The notes beneath the pieces are model-generated. The model did not search any database. It saw only the letters and a list, made by a program, of their open reading frames with translations, and was not told where the DNA came from. Positions 44,164-52,225 of a stretch of 64,000 bases of DNA are shown here, one piece after another. A program made the position numbers and the translations under genes. Numbering within the stretch: position 1 is the stretch's first letter; each line of letters starts with the position of its first letter. The DNA is from Hoeflea phototrophica DFL-43 (GTDB lineage Bacteria > Pseudomonadota > Alphaproteobacteria > Rhizobiales > Rhizobiaceae): assembly GCF_000154705.2 (NCBI RefSeq), contig NZ_CM002917.1, forward strand, positions 372,001-436,000. The letters run 5' to 3'.

Positions 44164-45111
44164 ATGGCAGAAACTGTAATAGACCGAGCAGCCCGGGCTA
44201 CCCCGCCCGTTATGGCGAAAAAGGTAAAGGGGCTTTCCGACAGGGCAATCGCCTGGATCTTTGTTGCTCCGACAATTTTCATCCTTTTGGCGATCAACAT
44301 TTTCCCGCTGATCTGGACCATTTATCTGAGCTTCACCAATTTTCGGGTGAACCGCCCGAACAATGCCATCGAATGGGTGGGATTGCGAAACTATGAGCGA
44401 ATCCTGGGCGATCCGGATGTCTGGATCACGATGCAGGCAACCGCGCATTTCCTGATCTGGACCATTGTCTGCCAGGTCCTGATCGGCTTTACACTTGCCT
44501 ATCTCATCAACAAGAAATTCCGCGGCAACGATCTCTGGACCACGATCATCGTCTTCCCGATGATGCTGTCGCCCGCTGTGGTCGGCAATTTCTGGACCTT
44601 CCTCTATCAGCCGCAAATCGGCCTGTTCAATTACATCGTCGGCTTTGTCACCGGCGCCGATCCTTCGAGCTTTTCCATGATCGGCGAGGTGTCTCTCGCA
44701 CCCTGGGCCATCGTCATCGTTGACACCTGGATGTGGACGCCCTTCGTCATGCTGATCTGTCTTGCCGGACTGAGATCCATTCCCGACAGCATCTATGAAG
44801 CGGCGGAGTGCGACCGCGCCAGCAAATGGCGGCAGTTCTGGACCATCACGATCCCGATGATCCTGCCGTTCCTGATGCTGGCCGTGCTGTTCCGCGGCAT
44901 CGAGAATTTCAAGATGTTTGACCTGGTCGTGCAACTGACCGGTGGCGGGCCTGGCAACACGACCACGCTGACATCCATCGATCTCAAGCGCGAAGCTTTC
45001 GAGAAATGGCGGACGGGTTATTCCTCCGCCTACGCTGTCATTCTCTTCGTCACGGTGTTTGGACTGGCGTCCATCTACGTGAAGGCGCTCAACAAGGTGA
45101 AACAGAGATGA
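44164..45111 (+). CDS. ABC transporter permease 1 (CUT1-type sugar permease)
   Basis: The 315-residue membrane subunit has six helices, including IAWIFVAPTIFILLAINIFPLIWTIYLSF. The cytoplasmic EAA loop is EAAECDRASKWRQFWTITIPMILP, followed by QLTGGGPGNTTTLTS, both typical of MalF-like permeases. AGGTGA precedes the ATG at 44164; a GTG at 44155 is also in frame. Its stop overlaps the start of the second permease (ATGA). It works with the second permease and the two ATPases of the operon. Confidence 0.9.
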   Translation: MAETVIDRAARATPPVMAKKVKGLSDRAIAWIFVAPTIFILLAINIFPLIWTIYLSFTNFRVNRPNNAIEWVGLRNYERILGDPDVWITMQATAHFLIWTIVCQVLIGFTLAYLINKKFRGNDLWTTIIVFPMMLSPAVVGNFWTFLYQPQIGLFNYIVGFVTGADPSSFSMIGEVSLAPWAIVIVDTWMWTPFVMLICLAGLRSIPDSIYEAAECDRASKWRQFWTITIPMILPFLMLAVLFRGIENFKMFDLVVQLTGGGPGNTTTLTSIDLKREAFEKWRTGYSSAYAVILFVTVFGLASIYVKALNKVKQR

Positions 45112-46046
45112 GCTTTTCCGTCACCGAGCCGTCTACACGGCAAAAATGGGTCGCCGGCATCCTGGTCGTTGGCTATGCGCTGATCACCATGCTGCCGCTG
45201 CTCTGGATTGTTGCAACAGGCTTCAAATCGTCCACCGACTCCATCGCATACCCGCCCAAGATCCTGTTCGAGCCGACGGTTGAGGGCTATGTGAATGTGT
45301 TCACAACCCAAACCCGGCTGAGCAATGACATGGCCGAGGAGCCGCGCGAGGATCTGCCCTGGTACGAGCAGCTGGTGCGCGAAAAGGGCAATACGATTGT
45401 CGGTGCCTCGCGTTATTCCGAGCGCTTCTTCAATTCGGTCATCATCGGCTTCGGGTCGACATTCTTCGCGATCGTACTGGGAACCGCGGCAGCCTATGCC
45501 TTCTCGCGGTTCAAGGTTCCGCTGAAAGACGATCTGCTGTTCTTCATTCTCTCCACCCGGATGATGCCGCCGATTGCGGTCGCCATTCCGATCTTCCTGA
45601 TGTTCAGGAATCTCGGGCTCAATGACACCCATGCGGGCATGATCCTGCTCTACACCGCGATCAACCTGTCGCTGGCGGTCTGGCTGATCAACGGCTTCAT
45701 TGACGAGATCCCGATCGAGTATGAGGAAGCGGCCCTGATCGATGGTTACACCCGGTTCCAGGCGTTCTACAAGGTGGTCCTGCCGCAGGCGGCAACCGGG
45801 ATCGCATCGACTGCCATCTTCTGCCTGATCTTTGCCTGGAACGAATATGCGCTTGCCGTGCTTCTGACATCGGGCACGGCGCAGACCGCGCCGCCCTTCA
45901 TCCCCACGATCATCGGCGTTGGCGGTCAGGATTGGCCGGCTGTCGCGGCAGGCGCAACGATCTTCCTGGTCCCTGTGATGGTGTTTACAATCCTGTTGCG
46001 CAAGCACCTGCTTCGCGGCATCACCTTCGGCGCGGTGCGCAAATGA
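45108..46046 (+). CDS. ABC transporter permease 2 (CUT1-type sugar permease)
   Basis: The 312-residue MalG-like permease begins with its first helix (WVAGILVVGYALITMLPLLWIVATGF). It has a large periplasmic insert (about 65-105) and an EAA loop YEEAALIDGYTRFQAFYKVVLPQAATG. The start is the ATG at 45108, which overlaps the upstream stop, with AGGTGAAAC before it. Its own stop overlaps the following small membrane-protein gene as ATGA. Confidence 0.9.
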   Translation: MSFSVTEPSTRQKWVAGILVVGYALITMLPLLWIVATGFKSSTDSIAYPPKILFEPTVEGYVNVFTTQTRLSNDMAEEPREDLPWYEQLVREKGNTIVGASRYSERFFNSVIIGFGSTFFAIVLGTAAAYAFSRFKVPLKDDLLFFILSTRMMPPIAVAIPIFLMFRNLGLNDTHAGMILLYTAINLSLAVWLINGFIDEIPIEYEEAALIDGYTRFQAFYKVVLPQAATGIASTAIFCLIFAWNEYALAVLLTSGTAQTAPPFIPTIIGVGGQDWPAVAAGATIFLVPVMVFTILLRKHLLRGITFGAVRK

Positions 46047-46231
46047 CAAATTTCATCAACGGCCTGCTCCGCTTCAGGCGGGGTTCCTGGGAAATGCTGG
46101 CGTCGGTTCTGATTGCCTTGGGTGTGGTCATGCTGATGCAGCCCTTCGTGCTGTGGCTGTTCAGCTATTCCTTCATCGTCACACTTGTCGGCACGGTGAT
46201 GTTTATCATCGTCAGCCATTTTCCGGAGTAA
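46043..46231 (+). CDS. Small two-helix membrane protein of the ABC operon
   Basis: The 62-residue product has a short polar N-terminus (MTNFINGLLRFRRGSWEML) and two hydrophobic helices (ASVLIALGVVMLMQPFVLWLF and SFIVTLVGTVMFIIVSHF). It overlaps the permease 2 stop by four bases (ATGA) and is followed three bases later by the first ATPase gene, which argues strongly for a real, coupled gene. The position after the second permease parallels GlpU in the glycerol transporter at the right of this window. It may be an accessory or stabilising subunit. No named family is recognised. Confidence 0.75.
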   Translation: MTNFINGLLRFRRGSWEMLASVLIALGVVMLMQPFVLWLFSYSFIVTLVGTVMFIIVSHFPE

Positions 46232-46234
46232 CCC

Positions 46235-47332
46235 ATGGCGCAGATCATGATTAAGAATGTGCGCAAGGACTTCGGGACCTTCACGGCGGTCAAATCCTCG
46301 ACCTTCACCATCGAGGACGGCGAATTCTTCATGCTGCTGGGACCGTCGGGCTGTGGCAAGACCACCACCCTGCGGATGATGGCCGGGCTCGAATTGCCCA
46401 CCAGCGGGGAAATCTACATCGACGGCGAAGAGGTGGGCATGAAGCCCGCCAGCCAGCGCGACATTGCCTTCGTGTTCCAGATGTTCGCGCTCTACCCGCA
46501 CATGAATGTCGGCAAGAACATCTCCTATCCGCTTGTGAGCCAGGGCATGCCCAGGGCCCAGGTGAAGAAGAAGGTCGCGGAAGTGGCCGAGATATTGGGG
46601 ATCACGGATATCCTCCACCGCCCAGTAGGCGGCCTGTCGGGCGGTGACCGTCAGCGTGTCGCGCTGGGCCGCGCCATCGTGCGCGATCCCAAGGCCTTCT
46701 TCATGGACGAGCCGCTTGGCGCGCTCGATGCCGAGTTCCGTGAGCGCATGTCCGAAGAGTTGCGCGCGCTGCACGATCGCATGGGTGCGACGACGGTCTA
46801 TGTGACCCACGATCAGCTCGAAGCCATGCAGATGGGCGACAAGATCGTGGTGATGAACCACGGCGTGGTCGAGCAGTTCGGCCGGCCGCAGGAGATCTAC
46901 GACTGGCCGTCAACGATGTTCGTCGCCGGATTTCTGGGCTCACCCGCGATGAACTTCCTTGAGTTCGAAGGTGCGCTCGACACCAATCAGACCAGCATTC
47001 ATATACATGGCAGCGACTTTTCGATCCCGCCTTTGCTCGAAGGTGCCAGGGGCAAGCTCGCGCTCGGCGTGCGGCCCGAGCATGTCCGGTTCTCCGATTC
47101 AAGCAGCTACAAGGGGGAAGTGCTTGCGACCGAGTATCTCGGCACCACCCAGATCGTGACCATCGCCACCCCGAACGGAACCATCAAGTCCCGGATGAGC
47201 GCGGCGCAGCCTGTCACGGTTGGCGAAATGCCAGGCCTGGAATTCGATTCCCGCACACTATCGATCTTCAATGTCGAGACGGGCCAGGCCTTGTTGTCAC
47301 AGGCCAATCAGGAGGTCCTGCGACATGGCTGA
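46235..47332 (+). CDS. ABC transporter ATP-binding protein 1 (MalK/UgpC type)
   Basis: The 365-residue ATPase has Walker A LGPSGCGKTTTLRMMAGLE, Q-loop VFQMFALYPHMNV, signature LSGGDRQRVALGRAIVRDP, Walker B FFMDEPLGALDAEF, switch VTHDQLEAMQMGDKI and a C-terminal TOBE-like regulatory domain (about 235-360, with LALGVRPEHVRFSD). CGGAG lies upstream. Its last eight bases overlap the next ATPase gene. Two different ATPases in one operon suggest a heterodimeric nucleotide-binding pair, as in glycerol GlpS/GlpT. Confidence 0.92.
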   Translation: MAQIMIKNVRKDFGTFTAVKSSTFTIEDGEFFMLLGPSGCGKTTTLRMMAGLELPTSGEIYIDGEEVGMKPASQRDIAFVFQMFALYPHMNVGKNISYPLVSQGMPRAQVKKKVAEVAEILGITDILHRPVGGLSGGDRQRVALGRAIVRDPKAFFMDEPLGALDAEFRERMSEELRALHDRMGATTVYVTHDQLEAMQMGDKIVVMNHGVVEQFGRPQEIYDWPSTMFVAGFLGSPAMNFLEFEGALDTNQTSIHIHGSDFSIPPLLEGARGKLALGVRPEHVRFSDSSSYKGEVLATEYLGTTQIVTIATPNGTIKSRMSAAQPVTVGEMPGLEFDSRTLSIFNVETGQALLSQANQEVLRHG

Positions 47333-48320
47333 AGTCGTTCTGAAAGATGTGACCAAGCGCTTCGGCGCGGATGTGGCGCTCGACAATGTCAGCATGACCG
47401 TTCCCGATGGGTCGTTTGTCGTTCTGCTGGGGCCGACAGGTGCGGGCAAGACGACCACCCTGCGAATGATATCGGGCCTCGACAAACCGGATTCCGGAGA
47501 AATCCTGATCGGTGGCCAGTCAATGGCGGGGCTCACTCCGGCTCAGCGCAACGTGGCCATGGTCTTCCAGCAGTACTCGCTCTATCCGCATCTCACCGTG
47601 CGCGAGAATCTGGAATTCCCGCTCAAGTCGCCGCTTCTTAAGACACCCGCCGATGAGATCGCGCGCAAGATCAAGGAAGTCGCCGAGGTCCTGCAGATCT
47701 CCCACAAGCTCGACAACAAGGCGACCGCCCTCTCCGGTGGCGAGATGCAGCGGGTTTCCATCGGACGAGCCCTGGTCCGGACACCCGCAATCTACCTGAT
47801 GGACGAGCCCCTGAGTTCGCTGGACGCCAAACTGCGTGCCGATCTGCGCATCGAGTTGAAGCGCATTCAATCCAATTCCGGCGCGACGCTTTTGTATGTG
47901 ACCCACGACCAGATCGAAGCGATGACCATGGCGACCCATGTTGGCGTTCTCGACCGCGGCAAGCTGGTGCAGTTCGGCAGCCCGCGGGAGATCTATGAGA
48001 ACCCGGTCAGCATCTACGCCGCAAGCCGCCTCGGCCAGCCCAGGGTCAACATCCTGCCGGCCTCGCTATTTGGCGGCGCGCCCGGCAATGCCGACAAGAT
48101 CGGCCTGCGACCGGAACAGATTGTCCAAGGCGAGGGCGAAGACAGCCTGGTGACCCGTGTCGAACATCTCGGCGACCAGACGCGATTGCATCTCAGTTTC
48201 AAGAGCCATGACCTGGTGACTGTGACCGATGCGCACACAGAACTAAGCGAAGGCGACACGGTGAAGATACGGCCTGAGAAGCCATTCTATTTCGATGCGC
48301 TGGGCGACCGGATTGCTTAG
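47325..48320 (+). CDS. ABC transporter ATP-binding protein 2 (MalK/UgpC type)
   Basis: The 331-residue ATPase has Walker A LGPTGAGKTTTLRMISGLD, Q-loop VFQQYSLYPHLTV, signature LSGGEMQRVSIGRALVRTP, Walker B YLMDEPLSSLDAKL, switch VTHDQIEAMTMA and a C-terminal TOBE-like part (about 230-330). I used the ATG at 47325 (AEVVLKDVTKRFG follows), which overlaps the upstream stop by eight bases; longer in-frame starts lie within the previous gene. It is shorter than its partner and ends the transport genes before the kinase. Confidence 0.92.
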   Translation: MAEVVLKDVTKRFGADVALDNVSMTVPDGSFVVLLGPTGAGKTTTLRMISGLDKPDSGEILIGGQSMAGLTPAQRNVAMVFQQYSLYPHLTVRENLEFPLKSPLLKTPADEIARKIKEVAEVLQISHKLDNKATALSGGEMQRVSIGRALVRTPAIYLMDEPLSSLDAKLRADLRIELKRIQSNSGATLLYVTHDQIEAMTMATHVGVLDRGKLVQFGSPREIYENPVSIYAASRLGQPRVNILPASLFGGAPGNADKIGLRPEQIVQGEGEDSLVTRVEHLGDQTRLHLSFKSHDLVTVTDAHTELSEGDTVKIRPEKPFYFDALGDRIA

Positions 48321-48392
48321 TCCGGCCCCGCTCCTTTTCAAACGGAAGACGCTTTCAACCGTTGTCTGAATAAACACCCGGAGGACCATTCA

Positions 48393-50012
48393 ATGACCCA
48401 GTTTATGAACCAGAAGGAAAGCATCGTCACCGATGCCGTTGATGGTATTGTCGCGACATCCGGAGGCAAGCTTGCCCGATTGGATGGGTATCCGCACATC
48501 CGGGTTGTGGTGCGCAATGATTGGGACAAGTCGAAGGTGGCGCTGGTCTCGGGCGGCGGTTCCGGCCATGAGCCTGCGCATGCGGGATTTGTCGGTGCGG
48601 GATTGCTGACCGCCGCAGTCTGCGGCGATGTGTTTGCGTCCCCTTCTGTGGACGCCGTTCTGGCGGGCATTCTGGCTGTGACTGGACCTGCCGGGTGTCT
48701 GCTGATCGTCAAGAACTACACCGGCGACCGGCTGAATTTCGGATTGGCGGCCGAGCGTGCCAAGGCCTTTGGTCTTGATGTCAGCATGGTTGTTGTCGAT
48801 GACGATGTGGCTCTGCCGGATCTGCCGCAGGCACGCGGCGTGGCCGGCACCCTCTTCGTGCACAAGATCGCCGGTGCGATGGCCGAAGCGGGCGCCAGCC
48901 TCGATGAGATCACCGCCCGCGTCGAAAACGTCATCGCTGGCACAAAGACGATCGGCATGTCGCTCGACACCTGCACGGTTCCGGGTTCTCCCAAGGAAGC
49001 CCGCATCCCCAAAGGCATGGCCGAACTGGGCCTTGGCATCCATGGCGAAGCCGGTGTCGAGCAGATTCAGTACACCGATGCCCGACAGGCGATGGATGCC
49101 GTCTGCGCCAAGCTTGCCTCGCATATGGGGGCTGGCAGTCACGTGGCGTTGCTCAACAATCTCGGCGGAACATCTGTGCTTGAAATGGCCGTCCTGGCCA
49201 ATGAACTGGCAAGATCAGAGATCGCTGGAAAACTGAAATGGATCATCGGCCCGGCCGCAATGGTCACCTCACTGGACATGCGTGGCTTCTCCGTTTCGGT
49301 TTATCCGGCCACCAATGAAGACCTGCAAGCCCTATCTGAGCCAACCTCGCTTGCGGCCTGGCCCGGAGTTGCCGGGATTGCCCCGGTCACGGTGCTCAAT
49401 CTGCCAGACGGCCTGGCGCCGATCAAACCGCTTGCTTCCGAGCATGCTGAAACGCGGACATTTCTGACCCAATGCTGCGAGATCCTGATCGCATGCGAAA
49501 GCGATCTCAATGTGCTGGATGCAAAATCCGGCGATGGCGACACCGGCTCGACGCTTGCAGGGGCGGCCCACGCCTTGATCGCGTCGATGGACACGCTTCC
49601 GCTGGCGGATCACACCCAGCTCTATCGCGCCCTTGGCCAGGAGCTCAGCCAGACCATGGGCGGGTCTTCAGGCGTGTTGCTGGCGATCTTCTTCGCCGCC
49701 GCAGGCGACGCCGCATCGAGCGGTCTGTCCATGACCGGAGCGCTGAAGGCCGGCCTTGCGAGGATGCAGGAAATCGGCGGCGCGGACCTTGGCGACCGGA
49801 CCATGGTGGATGCGCTTCATCCGGCCCTCGACGCGCTGGACGAAAGCCTCGCCGCGGCAGCGAAGGCTGCCCGGGCCGGTGCGGACCATACCTCGACCAT
49901 GATCAAGGCAAATGCCGGCCGTGCGGCCTATATCAATGCGCAGCAGCTTGAGGGTCACACCGATCCCGGTGCGGAAGCCGTTGCCCGCCTGTTTGAGCAT
50001 TTGCGGGGCTGA
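48393..50012 (+). CDS. dhaK: Fused dihydroxyacetone-type kinase (DhaK-DhaL, ATP-dependent)
   Basis: The 539-residue protein joins a DhaK domain (about 1-330) to a DhaL domain (about 350-539). DhaK has SGGGSGHEPAHAGFVG, KNYTGDRLNFGLA and GLGIHGEAG with His217, the residue that binds the carbonyl substrate covalently. DhaL has AKSGDGDTGSTLAGAA, the acidic metal cluster for the ADP/ATP site, and GGSSGVLL plus KANAGRAAY. This fusion is the ATP-using class, which acts on dihydroxyacetone; relatives use erythrulose or other short ketoses. GGAGGACC precedes the ATG. Its place behind an ABC transporter predicts a C3-C4 polyol or ketose substrate. Confidence 0.9.
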   Translation: MTQFMNQKESIVTDAVDGIVATSGGKLARLDGYPHIRVVVRNDWDKSKVALVSGGGSGHEPAHAGFVGAGLLTAAVCGDVFASPSVDAVLAGILAVTGPAGCLLIVKNYTGDRLNFGLAAERAKAFGLDVSMVVVDDDVALPDLPQARGVAGTLFVHKIAGAMAEAGASLDEITARVENVIAGTKTIGMSLDTCTVPGSPKEARIPKGMAELGLGIHGEAGVEQIQYTDARQAMDAVCAKLASHMGAGSHVALLNNLGGTSVLEMAVLANELARSEIAGKLKWIIGPAAMVTSLDMRGFSVSVYPATNEDLQALSEPTSLAAWPGVAGIAPVTVLNLPDGLAPIKPLASEHAETRTFLTQCCEILIACESDLNVLDAKSGDGDTGSTLAGAAHALIASMDTLPLADHTQLYRALGQELSQTMGGSSGVLLAIFFAAAGDAASSGLSMTGALKAGLARMQEIGGADLGDRTMVDALHPALDALDESLAAAAKAARAGADHTSTMIKANAGRAAYINAQQLEGHTDPGAEAVARLFEHLRG

Positions 50013-50525
50013 GCGGCGTAAGGCCACAAGAGCACTTGCGGCCCCGGCGCCTGTTTCAGGTCTCTCGAGCGGTAGGCTCGAGGCCAATCGAATTGTCACC
50101 CTGTCGCCTGTTCCGGGTTTTGGCCGCTGGTTATAGCAGCCCGCTGTAATCAGCCGAATGCCGATGATGTCGAGGATGCGATGCAATCGGGCGAACTTGG
50201 CGGGCCCAAGAACCAGCTACAATGGCTGCGTCAACGAGCAGGCCATTATCTGGTCAACTAGAGGAGCTGCTATGGCTGTCTCGGGATCTGGTGATGCGTT
50301 TCCATTTCAAGAATTGCGCGATGGAGTATGATATCCGTACCGGTGCCGACCTGTTGGAAAACAGCGTGCGTCAGTCTTGCGGGGTGATGGTGAATTGTCT
50401 TTGCGATCTCAGGAAAATCAGTCGGTTCCACGAGAGGGCGCCGGGAACCACACGGTCTTTACCTCCATCGAAGCAGGTACGCTGGCCGGTGCGGCGGCCG
50501 CAAACAGCAATGGCAGGAAATGAAA
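50013..50525. other. Unassigned 513-base stretch between the kinase and matB
   Basis: No recognisable gene was found. One plus-strand frame stays open from 50137 to 50328, meets a single TGA at 50329-50331, and reopens to a TGA at 50521-50523, two bases before the matB ATG. Within it an ATG at 50272 has AGAGGAG upstream and encodes 19 residues. The codon composition is poor for this genome. It may be the matB leader, a decayed gene or noise. Confidence 0.4.
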
Positions 50526-52073
50526 ATGGCTGACAACTATCTTTTTGACAGTTTGCTCGCCGCCAAACTGGCTTCAGCAGAAGGCCGAAACGCTCTGTTT
50601 GCGACGCTCCCCGAGGATGGTCGCCGATATTCCTATGGCGATGTCGAGGAGGTCTCCGGCCGTTTCGCCAATGTGCTGGTGGGCCTGGGCGTCAACCCCG
50701 GCGACCGGGTCGCCGTGCAGGTGCCGAAATCCATCGAATCCATCATGCTCTATCTCGCCGTGGTCCGTGCCGGCGCCGTCTTCCTGCCACTCAACACAGG
50801 CTACACACCGGTGGAGATCGAGTATTTCCTGGGCAACGCCACGCCACGCATCTTTGTCTGCGACCCGAAAAAACGCGCCGACTATGAGGCGTTGACGTCC
50901 AGCCTTGGCATCGGGCTTGAAACCATGGGGGTCTGGCAGAATCATGAGACCAGCGCCGGCTCGCTTCCCGACGCCGGGCTTGCCGCGCCCACCGTGTTCG
51001 ACACCGTTTCAAGGTCGGCCGACGACCTCGCCGCCATACTCTACACCTCCGGCACCACCGGGCGTTCGAAAGGCGCGATGCTGAGCCATGCCAATCTGGT
51101 GTCCAATGCCGAAACCCTTGCCGATGTCTGGCACTTCACCAAGGATGATGTGCTTCTGCACGCGCTGCCGATCTTTCACACTCACGGTCTGTTCGTGGCC
51201 ACCAATGTGACCTTGAGCGCCGGCGCCTCACTGATCTTCCTGTCCGGCTTTAGCGCCGAGACGATCATCACAAACATTCCCGGCGCCACCAGCCTGATGG
51301 GTGTGCCGACCTTCTACACGCGGCTGCTTGATGAGCCGGGTTTCACTGCCGACCTGGTCAAGCACATGCGTCTGTTCGTTTCCGGCAGCGCTCCGCTGCT
51401 GGCCGAAACCCATGTGCAGTTCGAACAGTGCACCGGCCATCGCATTCTCGAACGCTATGGCATGACAGAAACCAACATGAACACCTCCAACCCCTATGAC
51501 GGCGAACGGCGGGCTGGCACGGTTGGTTTTCCGCTGCCTGGCGTCGACCTGCGCATCGTCGATGCCGAGACCGGAAAGGCGTTGCCTCAGGGCGAAATCG
51601 GCATCATCGAGGTCAAGGGTCCGAACGTGTTTTCCGGCTACTGGCAGATGCCGGAAAAGACCAGGGAGGAATTCCGCGAGGACGGCTTCTTCATTACCGG
51701 TGATGTCGGTGTCATTGATGTTGATGGTTATGTTCAGATCGTCGGGCGCTCCAAGGACCTGATCATTTCCGGCGGCTATAACATCTATCCCAAGGAACTG
51801 GAGCTGCTGCTCGACGAGGACGAGGGTGTTCTCGAATCCGCTGTCATCGGCGTGCCCCATCCTGATTTCGGCGAAGCGGTGGTGGCGGTGCTGGTGCCCA
51901 AGCCGGCCGCGAAGCTTGATGAGGCTGGAATTATGGAAAGCATCCAGTCGAAGATCGCCCGCTTCAAGCAACCCAAGCGCATCGTTGTTCTCGATGAACT
52001 GCCACGCAACACGATGGGCAAAGTTCAGAAGAACGTTCTGCGCGACACCTACAAGGCGCTGTTCTCAGCCTGA
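50526..52073 (+). CDS. matB: Malonyl-CoA synthetase
   Basis: MatB is an adenylate-forming ligase making malonyl-CoA from malonate, CoA and ATP. The 515-residue protein has the P-loop-like AILYTSGTTGRSKGAMLSH, LPIFHTHGLFVATNV, ERYGMTETNMNTSNPYDGERRAGTVGFPLPGV, ITGDVGVIDVDGYVQIVGRSKDLIISGGYNIYP and the C-terminal LPRNTMGKVQKN with the catalytic Lys. The Arg-rich GERRAGTVG segment is a MatB hallmark. The ATG at 50526 has AGGA seven bases upstream, better than the ATG at 50520. matA and matR usually accompany it but are absent here. Confidence 0.88.
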   Translation: MADNYLFDSLLAAKLASAEGRNALFATLPEDGRRYSYGDVEEVSGRFANVLVGLGVNPGDRVAVQVPKSIESIMLYLAVVRAGAVFLPLNTGYTPVEIEYFLGNATPRIFVCDPKKRADYEALTSSLGIGLETMGVWQNHETSAGSLPDAGLAAPTVFDTVSRSADDLAAILYTSGTTGRSKGAMLSHANLVSNAETLADVWHFTKDDVLLHALPIFHTHGLFVATNVTLSAGASLIFLSGFSAETIITNIPGATSLMGVPTFYTRLLDEPGFTADLVKHMRLFVSGSAPLLAETHVQFEQCTGHRILERYGMTETNMNTSNPYDGERRAGTVGFPLPGVDLRIVDAETGKALPQGEIGIIEVKGPNVFSGYWQMPEKTREEFREDGFFITGDVGVIDVDGYVQIVGRSKDLIISGGYNIYPKELELLLDEDEGVLESAVIGVPHPDFGEAVVAVLVPKPAAKLDEAGIMESIQSKIARFKQPKRIVVLDELPRNTMGKVQKNVLRDTYKALFSA

Positions 52074-52091
52074 AACGGGGAGGCAATGGCC

Positions 52092-52115
52092 AAACGGCTG
52101 ACGCATCTGCCGTTT
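52092..52115 (+). terminator. Weak terminator-like hairpin after matB
   Basis: AAACGGC (52092-52098) pairs with GCCGTTT (52109-52115) across a 10-base loop, followed by CGTGTTG. The stem ends in T residues but no clear T-run follows. It lies between the convergent matB and idonate-dehydrogenase genes. Confidence 0.4.
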
Positions 52116-52225
52116 CGTGTTGAGCGGATTCGTGCCCGAAGGCGGCACCATGAGAGACCATTGGCGTCTCGCGGTCGGCAGGCATCACCAAATCAAAACC
52201 GTCCCTGCAGAAATCGAGGGCCAGT

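Noticed and set aside
42734..48320. The LacI-operon transporter as a second glycerol (Glp) transporter
   Set aside because: The layout is similar, but the binding protein is about 125 residues shorter and unlike GlpV, both ATPases have standard signatures, and the small protein lacks DUF2160 blocks.
50222..50533. 103-codon frame overlapping the matB start
   Set aside because: It has no ribosome-binding site or recognisable domain, ends inside matB and has unusual Cys-rich composition.
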